From Syntrophales bacterium (GTDB taxonomy: Bacteria; Desulfobacterota; Syntrophia; Syntrophales; JADFWA01): DNA of 45,796 nucleotides. The stretch spans positions 1-45,796 of the forward strand of contig JAUSPI010000022.1 of the NCBI GenBank assembly GCA_030655775.1. The letters run 5' to 3'. How positions within the stretch are numbered: the stretch's first letter is position 1; every line of letters starts with the position of its first letter. A program made the position numbers and the translations under genes. The notes below the pieces were generated by a model that was given only the letters and a program-made list of their open reading frames with translations, was not told the DNA's origin and ran no database searches. Shown here piece after piece: positions 23,067 to 32,966 of this stretch.

Positions 23067-24323
23067 ATGGAAATTAAGCCAATCAAAAACCTGGATGCGG
23101 AAGTAGTAATCCCCGGCTCAAAGAGCTACACCCAGAGGGCACTTATCATAGCATCACTCGCCCATGGAAAATCTTTTCTGCGGAACTATCTGATATCCGA
23201 TGACACGGAATATTTGACCGAAGGACTCCGTTCTTTAGGCTCAGAAATCCTGAAAACCGGCGAAGATATCATCGTAACCGGAACCGGCGGGAATATAACC
23301 AATCCGGGAAGGGAAATTTACCTTGGCAACAACGGTACCGCCACGAGGTTTCTCACCAGCATTGTATCCCTGGGAAAAGGAGAGTTTGTCATTAGCGGAG
23401 ACAGCCGCCTCTGCGAAAGACCGATTAAACCACTCCTTGATGCCTTGAGCGGACTGGGAGTTGACGCGCGCAGCAAAAACAAAAATGGCTGTCCTCCTGT
23501 CATCATAAATGCAAACGGTATCAAAGGCGGCAGCGTAACCTTTACCAATGTGGATAGCAGCCAGTATATCTCATCCGTCCTGATATGCTCCCCATTTGCC
23601 AAAACGGATATAGAAATAAAACTGAAGGGAAGCAAGGTCTCCCTCCCCTATGTCGATATGACGATTGAGACGATGAAGCAATTCGGTGTGGAGGTTGTCA
23701 GGAAAAATGAAGATCACTATATCATAAAAAACAATCAGCAATATATTGGTCATAGATACATGGTAGAGGGAGACGTCTCCAATGCCTCCTATTTCTTTCT
23801 GGCTGCTGCTCTGTGCAGGGGCAATGTAAAGGTTATGAATATCAACCCCGGAACCCTTCAGGGGGATATCGGTCTCCTTGATATCATGGAAACGCTCGGT
23901 ATCTCCGTAATAAGGGGGGATGACTGGGTGAAGGTCATAGGCAAAGAAATGAATAGCGGGGAATATGTCTTCGATATGGGGGATATGCCCGATGTGGTGC
24001 CGACGCTTGCAGTGCTGGCAGCAATAAGACCGGGACGAACCGTCATAAAAAACGTTTCACATCTCCGAGTAAAGGAGAGCGACCGGATAGCAGCAGTGGT
24101 TACCGAATTGGTAAGGACCGGTATCAGAGCTGAAGAGACGGATGACGGACTGATTATTGACGGAGGAATGCCCCATGGTGCTGAGATAGAAACCTACAAC
24201 GACCACAGGATAGCGATGAGCTTCGCCATGCTCGGCCTCGCTATTCCGGGCATAAAGATTAAAGACAGAGACTGCGTCAACAAATCCTTCCCCCTTTTCT
24301 GGGATGAACTGGAAAAACTCTAA
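23067..24323 (+). CDS. aroA: 5-enolpyruvylshikimate-3-phosphate synthase
   Basis: The 418-residue enzyme has GSKSYTQRALI, LGNNGTATRFLTS, SRLCERPIKPLLDAL, DMPDVVPTLAVLAA and LRVKESDRIAAV, the motif set of EPSP synthase. It transfers enolpyruvate from PEP to shikimate 3-phosphate. The sequence around GNNGTATR differs from the GNAGTAMR of class I enzymes, so sensitivity to glyphosate cannot be assumed. It is the last gene of the operon, 44 bp after aroE, and is followed by a GC-rich hairpin. Confidence 0.97.
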   Translation: MEIKPIKNLDAEVVIPGSKSYTQRALIIASLAHGKSFLRNYLISDDTEYLTEGLRSLGSEILKTGEDIIVTGTGGNITNPGREIYLGNNGTATRFLTSIVSLGKGEFVISGDSRLCERPIKPLLDALSGLGVDARSKNKNGCPPVIINANGIKGGSVTFTNVDSSQYISSVLICSPFAKTDIEIKLKGSKVSLPYVDMTIETMKQFGVEVVRKNEDHYIIKNNQQYIGHRYMVEGDVSNASYFFLAAALCRGNVKVMNINPGTLQGDIGLLDIMETLGISVIRGDDWVKVIGKEMNSGEYVFDMGDMPDVVPTLAVLAAIRPGRTVIKNVSHLRVKESDRIAAVVTELVRTGIRAEETDDGLIIDGGMPHGAEIETYNDHRIAMSFAMLGLAIPGIKIKDRDCVNKSFPLFWDELEKL

Positions 24324-24337
24324 CGGGAGAGTGACTT

Positions 24338-24358
24338 GCCCCGCCTGCAGGGCGGGGC
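24338..24358. terminator. GC-rich hairpin after aroA
   Basis: GCCCCGCC (24338-24345) and GGCGGGGC (24351-24358) pair around TGCAG between the convergent aroA and sbcC genes. Only TT follows, so it is a weak intrinsic terminator or a REP-like element. Confidence 0.5.
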
Positions 24359-24413
24359 TTGCGGGTGCGCTCCCGGTCAAGGGCTGACCCGATGTAATTC
24401 CCTTGGATGCCTC

Positions 24414-27400
24414 TTAATTTCTCCGGCATCCGGGGCCGCTCAAGCTGCTTCGTCCCCCTGTTTCGGGGATCACCTGTATCTGTGTGCCGATGCGCTCCTT
24501 GAGCGCAGTGACATGGGATATAACACCGATGAGCTTGCCGTCCTGCTGCAGTCCCGCAAGAGTTTCCAAGGCTGTTTCGAGGGCGTCGTCGTCGAGCGTT
24601 CCGAATCCTTCATCGAGAAAGAGCGAATCAACCCGTACATTTCGGCTGGCCATCTGAGAAAGACCAAGCGCCAAAGCAAGGCTCACGATAAAGCTTTCGC
24701 CACCGGAGAGGTTTTTCGTAGATCGGATTTCTCCTGCCTGATAATTATCGATGACATTCAGTTCCAGCGGTTGTGATACGTCACGTATGAGCAGATAGCG
24801 GTCCGTCATTTTCCTGAGTTGGCGGTTGGCATGTGTTGTCATCATCTCGAACGTCAGTCCCTGTGCAAAGTTCCGGAATTTTTTTCCATCGGCCGAACCG
24901 ATGAGTTGATGCAGGTCATCCCACCGTGCGCATTCCTTTTTCTGAGCTTCAATGTTCTTTATGCGAACCTGCTGCTTTTCCCTTTGTTTTTCGTTTTCGC
25001 TCAAGATCTTTATCATGCCTCCGATGTCGATCCTTATCCGTTTCAAGTCCGAATCACAGATATCGATATCTTTCTTGACCGTTTCCAGGGTTTGATCCGT
25101 CAGGTGTTTCTCACGCTCAGCCGCAAGGGCTGCCGTCTTATCCTTCCTGCGGGTGTCCAGTTCTGTTTTTTCCCTGATCAGGGCCTTCTCTAATTCCCCA
25201 AGCCTTTCCCGTTCTTCTTCGTTCAGGCAGGCAGATAAATAGTCGGACTCATCTTCGAACCCGGCTTTATTTATCCGCTCAGTCAGATTTTTTTCAGCCT
25301 GTGACAGTTCAATTGCCCGTTTGCGTGTCTTGTTTTCAAAATCGTCTATCTTCTCTTTCAGGGCGCTGAGCTCTTTCTCCATCTGAGCGTGTTCTTCACG
25401 TGCTTTTTCAAAGGCCTTACTCGCCTGATACACTACGTCAGCCAGGCGTTTCTCCTCCTGGTCGGGGTTTTTCTCACCATACAATTCGCGGCGTGAAGCG
25501 CTCTGGGATTCATACTGCCGCATCATGTTTTCACGATCCTTGCGGCTCTCCTTCAGATCATGTTCGAGCTTTTCCAGCAGGGCCTTGTCCTTATCAATCG
25601 AGGCTTTCAATTTATGGATCTCTTTTTCAAGACCGGTTCTCTCATCCAGCTTTGCCTGCCAGATATCTCTGCGCTCCGTAAGGTCTTTCAATATGGTGTC
25701 GAGATCGGTTGATGGTATCTGTCTGATACCAAAGGGTACAACATCCTTCAGAACAACCGCATGGGCCTTCTCAAGCTCCACCCCAAGTGCCTCGACCTCC
25801 TTAATCAGCCGCTCATGCTCACGACCGGCTGTCTCAACTTTATGCCTGGCGTCTTGTAAGGCCTTGCCTGAACCTTCCAGGAGCGTCCTTAATTTCTGCA
25901 GGGCATCTTGTGCCGCCTTCTCCTTTCGGTTCATTTCTTCGGCGGTGACAATAATACCGGATATTTCAGCGATCTTCGTTTGAGCGTCTGCAATCTCTTC
26001 ACGTACTTTCCCTGCTCGTTCTTCAGGACCGGCTTTGATATTCAGTTTCAGCATGTTGTCGGCACATTGTTTATCATCGGCGTCCAGCGCAAACTTCTTT
26101 TCATCTCTGTCTTTTTCAACATGTTCAACTTTCACCAGCATCTTCGCTTGCTCGGCTTCCAGCTTGCTCAACTTCTCAGATACTTGTTTGAACTCAGCCT
26201 TGGCATCCTTCAACTCTTTTTCCGCCTTGTTTAATTCAGGGACATTGCCTTTTGCATAAGGATGGTCGAGCGCACCGCACAGAGGGCATGGTGTGCCGTC
26301 TTCAAGTCGTTTTCTGTCTTCCTCAAGGTCGCGGATACGGCTCAGGAGAACAACTTGTGTCTCCATATTTTCGATATCTTTTCCCAGAAGCGATTTTTTA
26401 TCTGCGACTAATTTAATATCATCCAAAAGTTTCTCATGACCAGCCTTCATTGTTTCAAGGCTTTTGCCGAGGTTGTCCAGCGCTGTGCTTGTCTTATCAA
26501 TCCGCTCAATGGCTTCACTAGTCTGAACCAGAAGACGCTGGCGTTCTTTAATAGCGTCCGTTTCACTTCGCCACTCGCTGATCTCGCGCCCTTTGAGTAT
26601 GGTGCATATCTCCGCTGCCATCCGTTTAAGCTCGCTTTGATCTTTTTCAAATTCCTTACGAAGATTTTCGTGATCAATCTCTATCTGTTTGTGTGCGGCA
26701 ATGGCAGTCTCTTTTTCCTTGAAAGCTGCGGCACGCGTTTCTTGAACCTTGATATGCCTTTCTTCAAGTCCACAAAGTGAGGCAAATACTCTGGAGATTG
26801 CAGCCAGGTTGGTCAGCAGCGCTGCATCGACTGCGTGCTCTGCCTGGTAGTCCTGGACGATTTTCAGGCCATCCTGTGATTTGTTCAGGATCTGCGAAGC
26901 CTTATCGATATTCACGGTATATGCTTTGCCCTGCTTCTCCGCAAATGATATCGACTTATCCTTCTCCTCGATCTGCTTTTTCTGCTCGCTCAGTCTGGCA
27001 TCAAGGTCGCGGACCTTTTTGATAACATCCGCTTCGGATTGCTGCCGTTTTCGTGCCTCATCAAAACCGGTCTCAGCGGTCTTTTTGATAGTCAACGCAT
27101 TTTCACAGGCCTTGTCCTTTAGCGGCAGGGCCGCGAGAGCGTCATGAATTTCCTTTGTCTCATTTTTCTGCAGATCGCGTAACGCGACCAATCCCCGGTA
27201 ATCACCCTCCAGACCGAGGGCATTTCGTGATTTTTCCAGCCGTATTCCCTCCGGCTCGAACATCCGCTGGCGTATCTCAAAATCCTTGTTGAGTTTATCC
27301 AGTTCGCAGATCCCCTTTTCCAGCGCAGCTACGGTTTCAAGCCAGGTAGCAGCCTTTCGAAGGCCTTCGAGCGGAGCGCCAAGCGCTGCTTCATGTAACT

Positions 27401-28085
27401 GCTTTTCCTCCAGGCCCGCTCGCAGGTCACTTTCCTCATCTGCGCTTAATACCTGGATTCCTTTCAGTTCAGACTGCAATAATTCCAGCTTTTCACGTTC
27501 TTCTCTACTGCGTTCATGCACTTTTACGGATATATGACTGTAAATTTCGGTGCCGGTAATTTGCTCAAGGATGGGAGCTCGCTTATCTGGGGAGGCCTGA
27601 AGAAAGGCTGCAAATCCGCCCTGGGCGAGCAGCATCGAACGGGTAAAACGCTCAAAGTCCATACCCGTGGCATTCTCGATAAATTCATTAACCTGGGTTA
27701 TTCTTGATTCCAGGACTGTCCCGTTTTCTGCATCGGCTATTTCATGCTTTGCCTGTTGTAACTCGCCATCAGGCCTTTTCCGGGCACGGTGCTGACTCCA
27801 GTGGCAACGGTAACGGCCCTTCTGTGTCTCAAATGCAACTTCCGCAAAGCATTCGCCTGTCTGGCGTGACATGATCTCGTTGCTGCTTTTCGTAACCTTG
27901 TCAAGGCGGGGCGTCCTTCCGTAAAGCCCGAGGCATATAGCGTCCATAATGGTCGTCTTTCCTGCGCCGGTAGGGCCTGTGATAGCGAATATGCCGTCGG
28001 ACAAATACTCCGGGTGGGTGAAATCGATATTCCATTCCCCTATGAGAGAATTAAGATTCTTAAATCGAACACCAAGTATCCTCAT
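24414..28085 (-). CDS. sbcC: SbcC nuclease subunit, SMC-like ATPase
   Basis: The 1223-residue protein has an N-terminal ABC half with Walker A GPTGAGKTT, two long coiled coils, a zinc hook CPLCG (about residues 600-603), and a C-terminal half with signature NLSGGESFIVSLALALG and Walker B DSLFLDEGFGTLD. With SbcD it forms the Mre11-Rad50-like complex that opens hairpins and processes blocked DNA ends and palindromes. It starts 11 bp after sbcD. The many hairpin-forming repeats in this window are the kind of structure this complex can attack. Confidence 0.98.
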   Translation of the reverse strand: MRILGVRFKNLNSLIGEWNIDFTHPEYLSDGIFAITGPTGAGKTTIMDAICLGLYGRTPRLDKVTKSSNEIMSRQTGECFAEVAFETQKGRYRCHWSQHRARKRPDGELQQAKHEIADAENGTVLESRITQVNEFIENATGMDFERFTRSMLLAQGGFAAFLQASPDKRAPILEQITGTEIYSHISVKVHERSREEREKLELLQSELKGIQVLSADEESDLRAGLEEKQLHEAALGAPLEGLRKAATWLETVAALEKGICELDKLNKDFEIRQRMFEPEGIRLEKSRNALGLEGDYRGLVALRDLQKNETKEIHDALAALPLKDKACENALTIKKTAETGFDEARKRQQSEADVIKKVRDLDARLSEQKKQIEEKDKSISFAEKQGKAYTVNIDKASQILNKSQDGLKIVQDYQAEHAVDAALLTNLAAISRVFASLCGLEERHIKVQETRAAAFKEKETAIAAHKQIEIDHENLRKEFEKDQSELKRMAAEICTILKGREISEWRSETDAIKERQRLLVQTSEAIERIDKTSTALDNLGKSLETMKAGHEKLLDDIKLVADKKSLLGKDIENMETQVVLLSRIRDLEEDRKRLEDGTPCPLCGALDHPYAKGNVPELNKAEKELKDAKAEFKQVSEKLSKLEAEQAKMLVKVEHVEKDRDEKKFALDADDKQCADNMLKLNIKAGPEERAGKVREEIADAQTKIAEISGIIVTAEEMNRKEKAAQDALQKLRTLLEGSGKALQDARHKVETAGREHERLIKEVEALGVELEKAHAVVLKDVVPFGIRQIPSTDLDTILKDLTERRDIWQAKLDERTGLEKEIHKLKASIDKDKALLEKLEHDLKESRKDRENMMRQYESQSASRRELYGEKNPDQEEKRLADVVYQASKAFEKAREEHAQMEKELSALKEKIDDFENKTRKRAIELSQAEKNLTERINKAGFEDESDYLSACLNEEERERLGELEKALIREKTELDTRRKDKTAALAAEREKHLTDQTLETVKKDIDICDSDLKRIRIDIGGMIKILSENEKQREKQQVRIKNIEAQKKECARWDDLHQLIGSADGKKFRNFAQGLTFEMMTTHANRQLRKMTDRYLLIRDVSQPLELNVIDNYQAGEIRSTKNLSGGESFIVSLALALGLSQMASRNVRVDSLFLDEGFGTLDDDALETALETLAGLQQDGKLIGVISHVTALKERIGTQIQVIPETGGRSSLSGPGCRRN

Positions 28086-28096
28086 ACCATGTTCTC

Positions 28097-29326
28097 CTAT
28101 TCAGCCATCGGGTCCGCTTCGTTCAGAGTTACAATGATTTCCCGATATGCGCTCAAAAGCACCGGGCGCTGATCGTCTGGTATTTCATGCGATTCCAGGC
28201 AGCGCGTGAACACGTCCGTTACGTCCAGATCATCGAGTGTTTCTTCCGCATCCATCCCACTCAGAGCCCGTTCCAGCACACGGATGTTCTTAACGCGGAG
28301 GATCTCCAAGCCGGTTTTTTCGATTGCCTCATCCAACCGCTCGCGTAAATCACCGGCTATCTCGTCTCCATCATATACGATCTCCAGCCAGGCATTGCTT
28401 CCCTCGGACTTCAATATGTCGATGTTCCGTGCAATAGTTTGCCAATCCCCGTGCAGAGTCTTCAATTCCTGGAATCGGGGCACTGAAATATTTGTGACAA
28501 TGGGTGCATTGCTCGAAAACTCCACAAGGACCACGCTCTTTTTCTGCCCGGCTTCCCCGAAGCCAATGGGAAGAGGTGAACCCGCATAGCGTATAAAATC
28601 AGAACCGCCAACCCTTTGCGGAATATGAAGATGCCCGAGTGCAACGTAGTCGATACATTCGGGGAACACATCCCTTCTGACTTGCGCAAGAGAGCCGATA
28701 TACAGTTCACGCACCCCGTCACCGTCGATGGTCTCGCCGCCCGCGGCAAACAAATGTCCCATGGCGACGATCGGGACAGGCTTTTTCAGCAGATCGCGCG
28801 TCTGTTCGGCCAATTCACAGACCGTCCGGTAATGAGTCCTGATTCCCTCGATGATCTTCCGTTCCTTGTCCTCAACGCTCTCTCCGGCTTCAGCCGTGCG
28901 TATATCGCGGTCTCTGAGATACGGGACGGCGCAGACAATAAGAGCGGGCTCCTGGTCCGGCCCGGGCAGCACGATCAGTTCATCCTCCGGAGAGTCGGAT
29001 GCGCTTCCCACGACATGGACATTCAGAAATTTCAGAAGCTCCTTGGGCGCATTCAAGAAAGACGGCGAATCATGATTCCCTGCCGTCACCACCACATGGC
29101 GTTTTGGTGAGGCAGCTACGCGGCAGAGGAACCGGTAATAGAGTTCCTGTGCACGATTGCTTGGGGTGCTGTTGTCAAACACGTCCCCTGCCACAAGCAG
29201 CACATCTATATCTTCGTCATCAATAAGACCGGCCAGCCAGTTCAGGAATGCTTCGAACTCCTCGTATCGCTTGCGACCATATAGGGTACGGCCAATGTGC
29301 CAGTCGGATGTGTGTAGTATTTTCAT
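28097..29326 (-). CDS. sbcD: SbcD, Mre11-like nuclease
   Basis: The 409-residue metallophosphoesterase shows all family motifs: HTSDWHIGRTLYGR, LLVAGDVFDNSTPS, VVTAGNHDSP, VAMGHLF and VALGHLHIPQ. It is the manganese-dependent exo- and endonuclease subunit of SbcCD and is the promoter-proximal gene of the pair. The C-terminal 100 residues are the SbcC-binding region. Confidence 0.98.
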   Translation of the reverse strand: MKILHTSDWHIGRTLYGRKRYEEFEAFLNWLAGLIDDEDIDVLLVAGDVFDNSTPSNRAQELYYRFLCRVAASPKRHVVVTAGNHDSPSFLNAPKELLKFLNVHVVGSASDSPEDELIVLPGPDQEPALIVCAVPYLRDRDIRTAEAGESVEDKERKIIEGIRTHYRTVCELAEQTRDLLKKPVPIVAMGHLFAAGGETIDGDGVRELYIGSLAQVRRDVFPECIDYVALGHLHIPQRVGGSDFIRYAGSPLPIGFGEAGQKKSVVLVEFSSNAPIVTNISVPRFQELKTLHGDWQTIARNIDILKSEGSNAWLEIVYDGDEIAGDLRERLDEAIEKTGLEILRVKNIRVLERALSGMDAEETLDDLDVTDVFTRCLESHEIPDDQRPVLLSAYREIIVTLNEADPMAE

Positions 29327-29783
29327 AAATTCCTTATGGTAGAAGATATCAAACTGTAGTGTTATAACTCATTTTGCTGATGAGTGTAAAATGGATAGTG
29401 CTATTGATTTTGCCTTTTCAGTAAATCCGAAACTATCTTACAGGTCTTTTGCGTTATCCGCAGTTTATATGGTCAACAACGATAGGCGCTGGGCACTGTA
29501 AAAAACAGGTATAGGTGTCAAGGTTCAAGGTGTGGTGGGAGCACGATCTTTTTTCGCAGAGAATTTCTTAGAACACCCAATTTTGATGCTGAAATGGTGC
29601 CTCTAAGGGTAAAATTGGCCCTGTTTTCAGGGACAATTTTATGGATTACAGACGATTATCTTGGTCCGACCCCATTATTCAATCTCACCAATCCGCCCCC
29701 CCTCCTTCCACTTTTACTGCCTTCTTGACACACAAAAGCATTATCCCCTATACTTGATCTGTCAATCAGGGGAAGGTGCTGCC
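29327..29783. other. Gene-free gap upstream of sbcD
   Basis: This 457-bp stretch separates the divergent sbcD and dnaJ-like genes. I see no coding frame with family character. The segment ACCCAATTTTGATGCTGAAATG to GACAATTTTATGG (about 29575-29643) looks like debris of an element but cannot be named. Promoters for both genes should lie here. Confidence 0.5.
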
Positions 29784-30098
29784 ATGAATTCTTTCAACGA
29801 AGACCCTTATGTGATTCTTGGCCTTTTACCGGGCGCGTCAGAAAAAAAGATCAGGAAGGCTTACCGCCGTCTTGCCAAGAGATACCATCCGGACAAGAAC
29901 CCGGATGACCCTGAGGCGGAAAAGAAATTCAAACAGGTACAGCGGGCATACGAGAGACTAAGGCAGGATGAGAACCTAAAGGATGTTCGAGCAGGCGCCG
30001 GCCAGAAGCGGAAGCCCTCCGGGGATTCAGCAGATCCATTTTTCAGCTTCTTTACGGCCATGAAGTCTCATTACTCGAAGTGGAAAGAGGGTAAGTGA
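29784..30098 (+). CDS. Short J-domain protein
   Basis: The 104-residue protein from ATG 29784 consists of a J domain (residues about 5-70) with HPD in [11 protein letters not shown] and a short basic tail. It lacks the Gly/Phe region, zinc fingers and C-terminal domains of DnaJ, so it is a class III co-chaperone that would stimulate a DnaK ATPase. A strong AGGGGAAGG ribosome site precedes this ATG. An upstream extension to 29661 is not supported. Confidence 0.9.
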   Translation: MNSFNEDPYVILGLLPGASEKKIRKAYRRLAKRYHPDKNPDDPEAEKKFKQVQRAYERLRQDENLKDVRAGAGQKRKPSGDSADPFFSFFTAMKSHYSKWKEGK

Positions 30099-30268
30099 GT
30101 CGAAGGGTAGGCTTGAACCCTTCACCTTGTTCCATAGTTGGTCTTTAATAAAAAAACAAGGCCTACCTCCTTCATGTTTATTGCTCCCTATTTATCGGAA
30201 ACCTATTGACAGGTCAGAATTACCCTGCTACTTTCCCTACAGTAAAATCGATTGGAGTATATGTTAAA

Positions 30269-30712
30269 ATGAAACTTTATACTATCGGGTATGAAGGTAT
30301 TGATATAGACCGATTTATGAAATGTATGCATTTTTTTAAAATATCCACAGTTGTTGATGTAAGAGAAAGAACGTCAAGTCGGAAAAAAGATTTTTGTAAA
30401 AACAATATTACCAACACACTGATGGAAAAAGGTATAAATTATATCAACATCAAAGAACTTGGAACTCCCAAAAAAATGCGAGATCAATTGCATAAAACAC
30501 GAAATTATGAGAAATTCTTCAATGAGTATCGTGATATTTTAAAAGAAAAAACACACCTTTTACTTGAAATATCGGGGCTAATTCATAAAAACCATAACGT
30601 AGCCTTGATGTGTTATGAGAAAGATCACAATAAATGCCATAGAAAGATAATCGCTGAAGAAATAAAAAAAATAGGTGACAATGGTCTCGAAGTAAAACCA
30701 ATGTTATTCTAA
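30269..30712 (+). CDS. DUF488 family protein
   Basis: The 147-residue protein starts MKLYTIGYEGIDIDRFMKCM and ends with CYEKDHNKCHRKIIAEEI, the two hallmark motifs of DUF488 (TIGYEG and C-x-CHR). The function of the family is not established. A TTGGAG precedes ATG 30269; the 21-codon upstream extension is rejected. It is convergent with, and overlaps by 3 bp, a broken gene whose intact homologues I recall lying beside DUF488 genes. Confidence 0.9.
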   Translation: MKLYTIGYEGIDIDRFMKCMHFFKISTVVDVRERTSSRKKDFCKNNITNTLMEKGINYINIKELGTPKKMRDQLHKTRNYEKFFNEYRDILKEKTHLLLEISGLIHKNHNVALMCYEKDHNKCHRKIIAEEIKKIGDNGLEVKPMLF

Positions 30713-31409
30713 TCAAATAGTGATAATTGTTTTTCCTCGGGTGGCCAGAAAAGCCCCAAAATACAGAAAACATTTCGCCTCCTGGCCATGTTTCCCATTA
30801 TCAAGTATGTATCTCTTTTGTCCGAGAATATTTCGGTAATAATTTTGAATTTAATCTTTTCTTTCCAATCAGACTTTTTCCTTACTTTCCGATATAGTTC
30901 AGCTAATTCCCAATCGAGAATACTAATCTCGTGGCCGCTACATTCTGAATCGTTACATGAAAACTGCAAAAGAAACTTTACTGGCAATATATCCAAATCA
31001 ATTTTTCTCTGAACATATCAAGCTGATTCATAATCGCTTTTTTCTTTGACAGAGCCTCATTTAATTCATCTTTGGTTTTATTGCGAATTATGCAACCTTT
31101 AATATGTTTTGGTTTGATGATCCCCATTGATATTTCATCTGCATCCCTCGCTTTCATCATGGATTCGAGTGACTTAAACATGTTAGATTTATTTAGTATC
31201 CATTTTTTCCTTTCATTCCATCCATCAACTGGTGAAATAATGTCGAGGAGTTGGATGCTATCGTACTTAACTTTGTAACTTTCAGGACGAATATCAGATT
31301 CATTCTTCTGAATTTTGGCTTTGATCCACTGATACTTACTAAATTGTTTATCACCATCAAGGTATCTGAAGGTTATCGGGTATAACCTAATCAGCTCCTT
31401 GCTTGTCAA
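30709..31409 (-). pseudogene. DUF488-neighbour gene, frameshifted and 5'-truncated
   Basis: Two overlapping minus frames make one protein. Frame one (31409-30978) contains LIRLYPITFRYLDGDKQFSK and YQWIKAKIQKNESDIRPESY. Frame two (about 31010-30709) continues with LDILPVKFLLQFSCNDSECS, then ISILDWELAELYRK and IMGNMARRRNVFCILGLFWP. The switch lies near 30985-31015, so a single indel has broken the gene. The N-terminal 30-40 residues expected before WIRLYP are missing exactly where IS21-like terminal sequence begins (about 31410). From memory, family members pair with DUF488; function unknown. A sequencing error could explain the shift but not the truncation. Confidence 0.75.
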
Positions 31410-31885
31410 GGGCCAAGGTTATTCCCCACCCCTGGGGTCAAGGTAATTCCCCACTTTTGCCATAAGAGGGACAAAATTTTAGTTGGAATAAGTGGGCTTC
31501 AATTTCTTTCTGTAAGAATCACCTCCTTCTATAATAATATGATGAGCGTGATGGGCCAAACGGTCCAATGCTGAGTTGGCCATGACCGGATCCGGGAATA
31601 GAGGAATCCAGTCTTGAGGTGGCCTGTTACTGGTAATAATGAGAGAAGACTTTAAATGTCTTTCAGTTACGATCTCGTAGAAGTCTTCAGCTTGAGTATG
31701 AGTGAGGGCAGCAAGGCCGAAGTCATCGATAATCAGGAGGTCTGGTCTGAGGAACTTTTTAATCTTCTTCTCCCAGGAATGATCTGCTCTGGCAGACAGA
31801 AGAGTTCGGAGCATTTTAACGGACTTAACAAAAAGAACATCGTAGCCTCTGAGAAAATCGGTGTCAGGTATTGCTTTTTGCCATC
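31410..31885 (-). mobile_element. istB: IS21-family remnant with truncated istB
   Basis: The minus frame encodes the C-terminal part of an IstB ATPase: Walker B LLIIDDFGLAAL, sensor SLIITSNRPPQDW and the tail SALDRLAHHAHHIIIEGGDS, ending at 31479. The frame extends upstream of the ATG at 31814 through GYDVLFVKSVK to about 31880, where it merges into a 218-bp repeat; the P-loop and all of istA are missing. Between 31410 and 31450 two GGTTATTCCCCAC/GGTAATTCCCCAC motifs look like the multiple end repeats of IS21 elements. The element is not autonomous. Confidence 0.85.
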
Positions 31886-32071
31886 TATCCAGCTTACCAA
31901 TCCCCCAAACAAAAAACCCCGCTTCCTTTTTCTAAGAAACGGGGTTTTATCTTCAATCACTCCACGGCTCCCTCCTTTGTCGGGTGCGGGTGAAACGTAC
32001 TGCCTTTTAAATTGTTGTCCTACCTTCTTGAACTGATTGGAAAAAATACACCCTTAAACGAAAATGTCAAG
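31854..32071. repeat. 218-bp direct repeat, copy 1
   Basis: The segment from AAAATCGG (31854) to AATGTCAAG (32071) recurs at 32967-33185, with long blocks identical. It contains a terminator-like hairpin, AACCCCG...CGGGGTTTT, near 31915-31948. A further scrap (AAAAACCCCGCTTCCTTTTC) appears near 34163. The two full copies bracket the SYLF lipoprotein gene. Confidence 0.9.
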
Positions 32072-32149
32072 AAAAAACATTTGTGGCAGGCAGAGGCCAG
32101 CAACAGGTACAAGGATCCGGGAGCAAGGGTCAAACGGCGCTTGCCCTCT

Positions 32150-32279
32150 TTGTTCACTTTATTGAAGCTCCCCGCAGCAAGCTGCGGGGAATCTCCGACT
32201 GTTAATGAAATTTGTTGATTTTATTCGCTCGCTAACCCCGCTGCAAGCAACGGGGAATACGCTCGCTGTTCAGTTCACC
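32150..32279. repeat. REP-like hairpins and 27-bp repeat
   Basis: CCCCGCAG-CAAG-CTGCGGGG (about 32171-32190) is a perfect hairpin, and ACCCCGCTGCAAGCAACGGGG (about 32235-32255) is a related imperfect one. The segment 32252-32278 repeats 13042-13068 with one difference. No gene is visible here. Confidence 0.75.
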
Positions 32280-32360
32280 TTGAAAGTTGACATCACTCCT
32301 CTGTGTAAGGTATTCTACGAAGCATTACGCGACAAGTTATAATAAAAAAGGAGGTCAACC

Positions 32361-32924
32361 ATGAATCGTAAAGCGTTAGTACTGTACATGATACTCGCAT
32401 TAATCATCGGGGGGTGCGCTACTATGGGCGATAAAACGCCAGCGCAAAAGCAACAGTCGGTTCTCGATATGAAAAACCAGACGCTGTCGGATCTCTATAA
32501 AGTAAAGCCCGACGTTAAAGCGCAAATTTCCAGTGCCCCAGGGTATGCCGTATTCAGCAACATCAATGTCAATATTATTTTTGCCAGTTTCGGCGGCGGA
32601 TATGGTGTCGTCACAAATAACAGCACCGGCAAACACACGTATATGAAAATGGGAGAGGTTGGCATCGGTGTGGGCCTCGGCGCCAAAGACTTTCGTGTCG
32701 TGTTTGTGTTCCATAGCGCCGATACCATGAACCGTTTTATCAAACATGGCTGGGCGTTCGGAGCTCAGGCCGATGCGGCGGCCAAGGCGAGTGACAAGGG
32801 AGCGGCTGTCGGCGGTGAGGCCACGGTCGATAATATCACGATATATCAGTTAACGGAGACCGGGTTAGCCCTTCAGGCAACGGTGAAAGGAACGAAATAC
32901 TGGAAGGACGATTCGTTAAATTAA
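32361..32924 (+). CDS. SYLF-domain lipoprotein (YSC84-like)
   Basis: The 187-residue protein has a lipoprotein signal peptide with lipobox LIIGGCAT (Cys19) and a SYLF/YSC84-type domain (PGYAVFSNINVNIIFASFGG, then GAKDFRVVFVFHS). Related domains bind lipids; the bacterial role is unclear, though such proteins are commonly periplasmic and envelope-linked. A strong AAAGGAGGT precedes ATG 32361. It is a single-gene unit between the two copies of the 218-bp repeat. Confidence 0.9.
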   Translation: MNRKALVLYMILALIIGGCATMGDKTPAQKQQSVLDMKNQTLSDLYKVKPDVKAQISSAPGYAVFSNINVNIIFASFGGGYGVVTNNSTGKHTYMKMGEVGIGVGLGAKDFRVVFVFHSADTMNRFIKHGWAFGAQADAAAKASDKGAAVGGEATVDNITIYQLTETGLALQATVKGTKYWKDDSLN

Positions 32925-32966
32925 CGTATTGTCAAGCCCCCGCCACAGGGCGTCTCAAAAATCGGC

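Noticed and set aside
24414-28085. Many antisense frames of 60-160 codons over sbcC
   Set aside because: They are shadows of a GC-biased long coding sequence, with no ribosome sites or family motifs.
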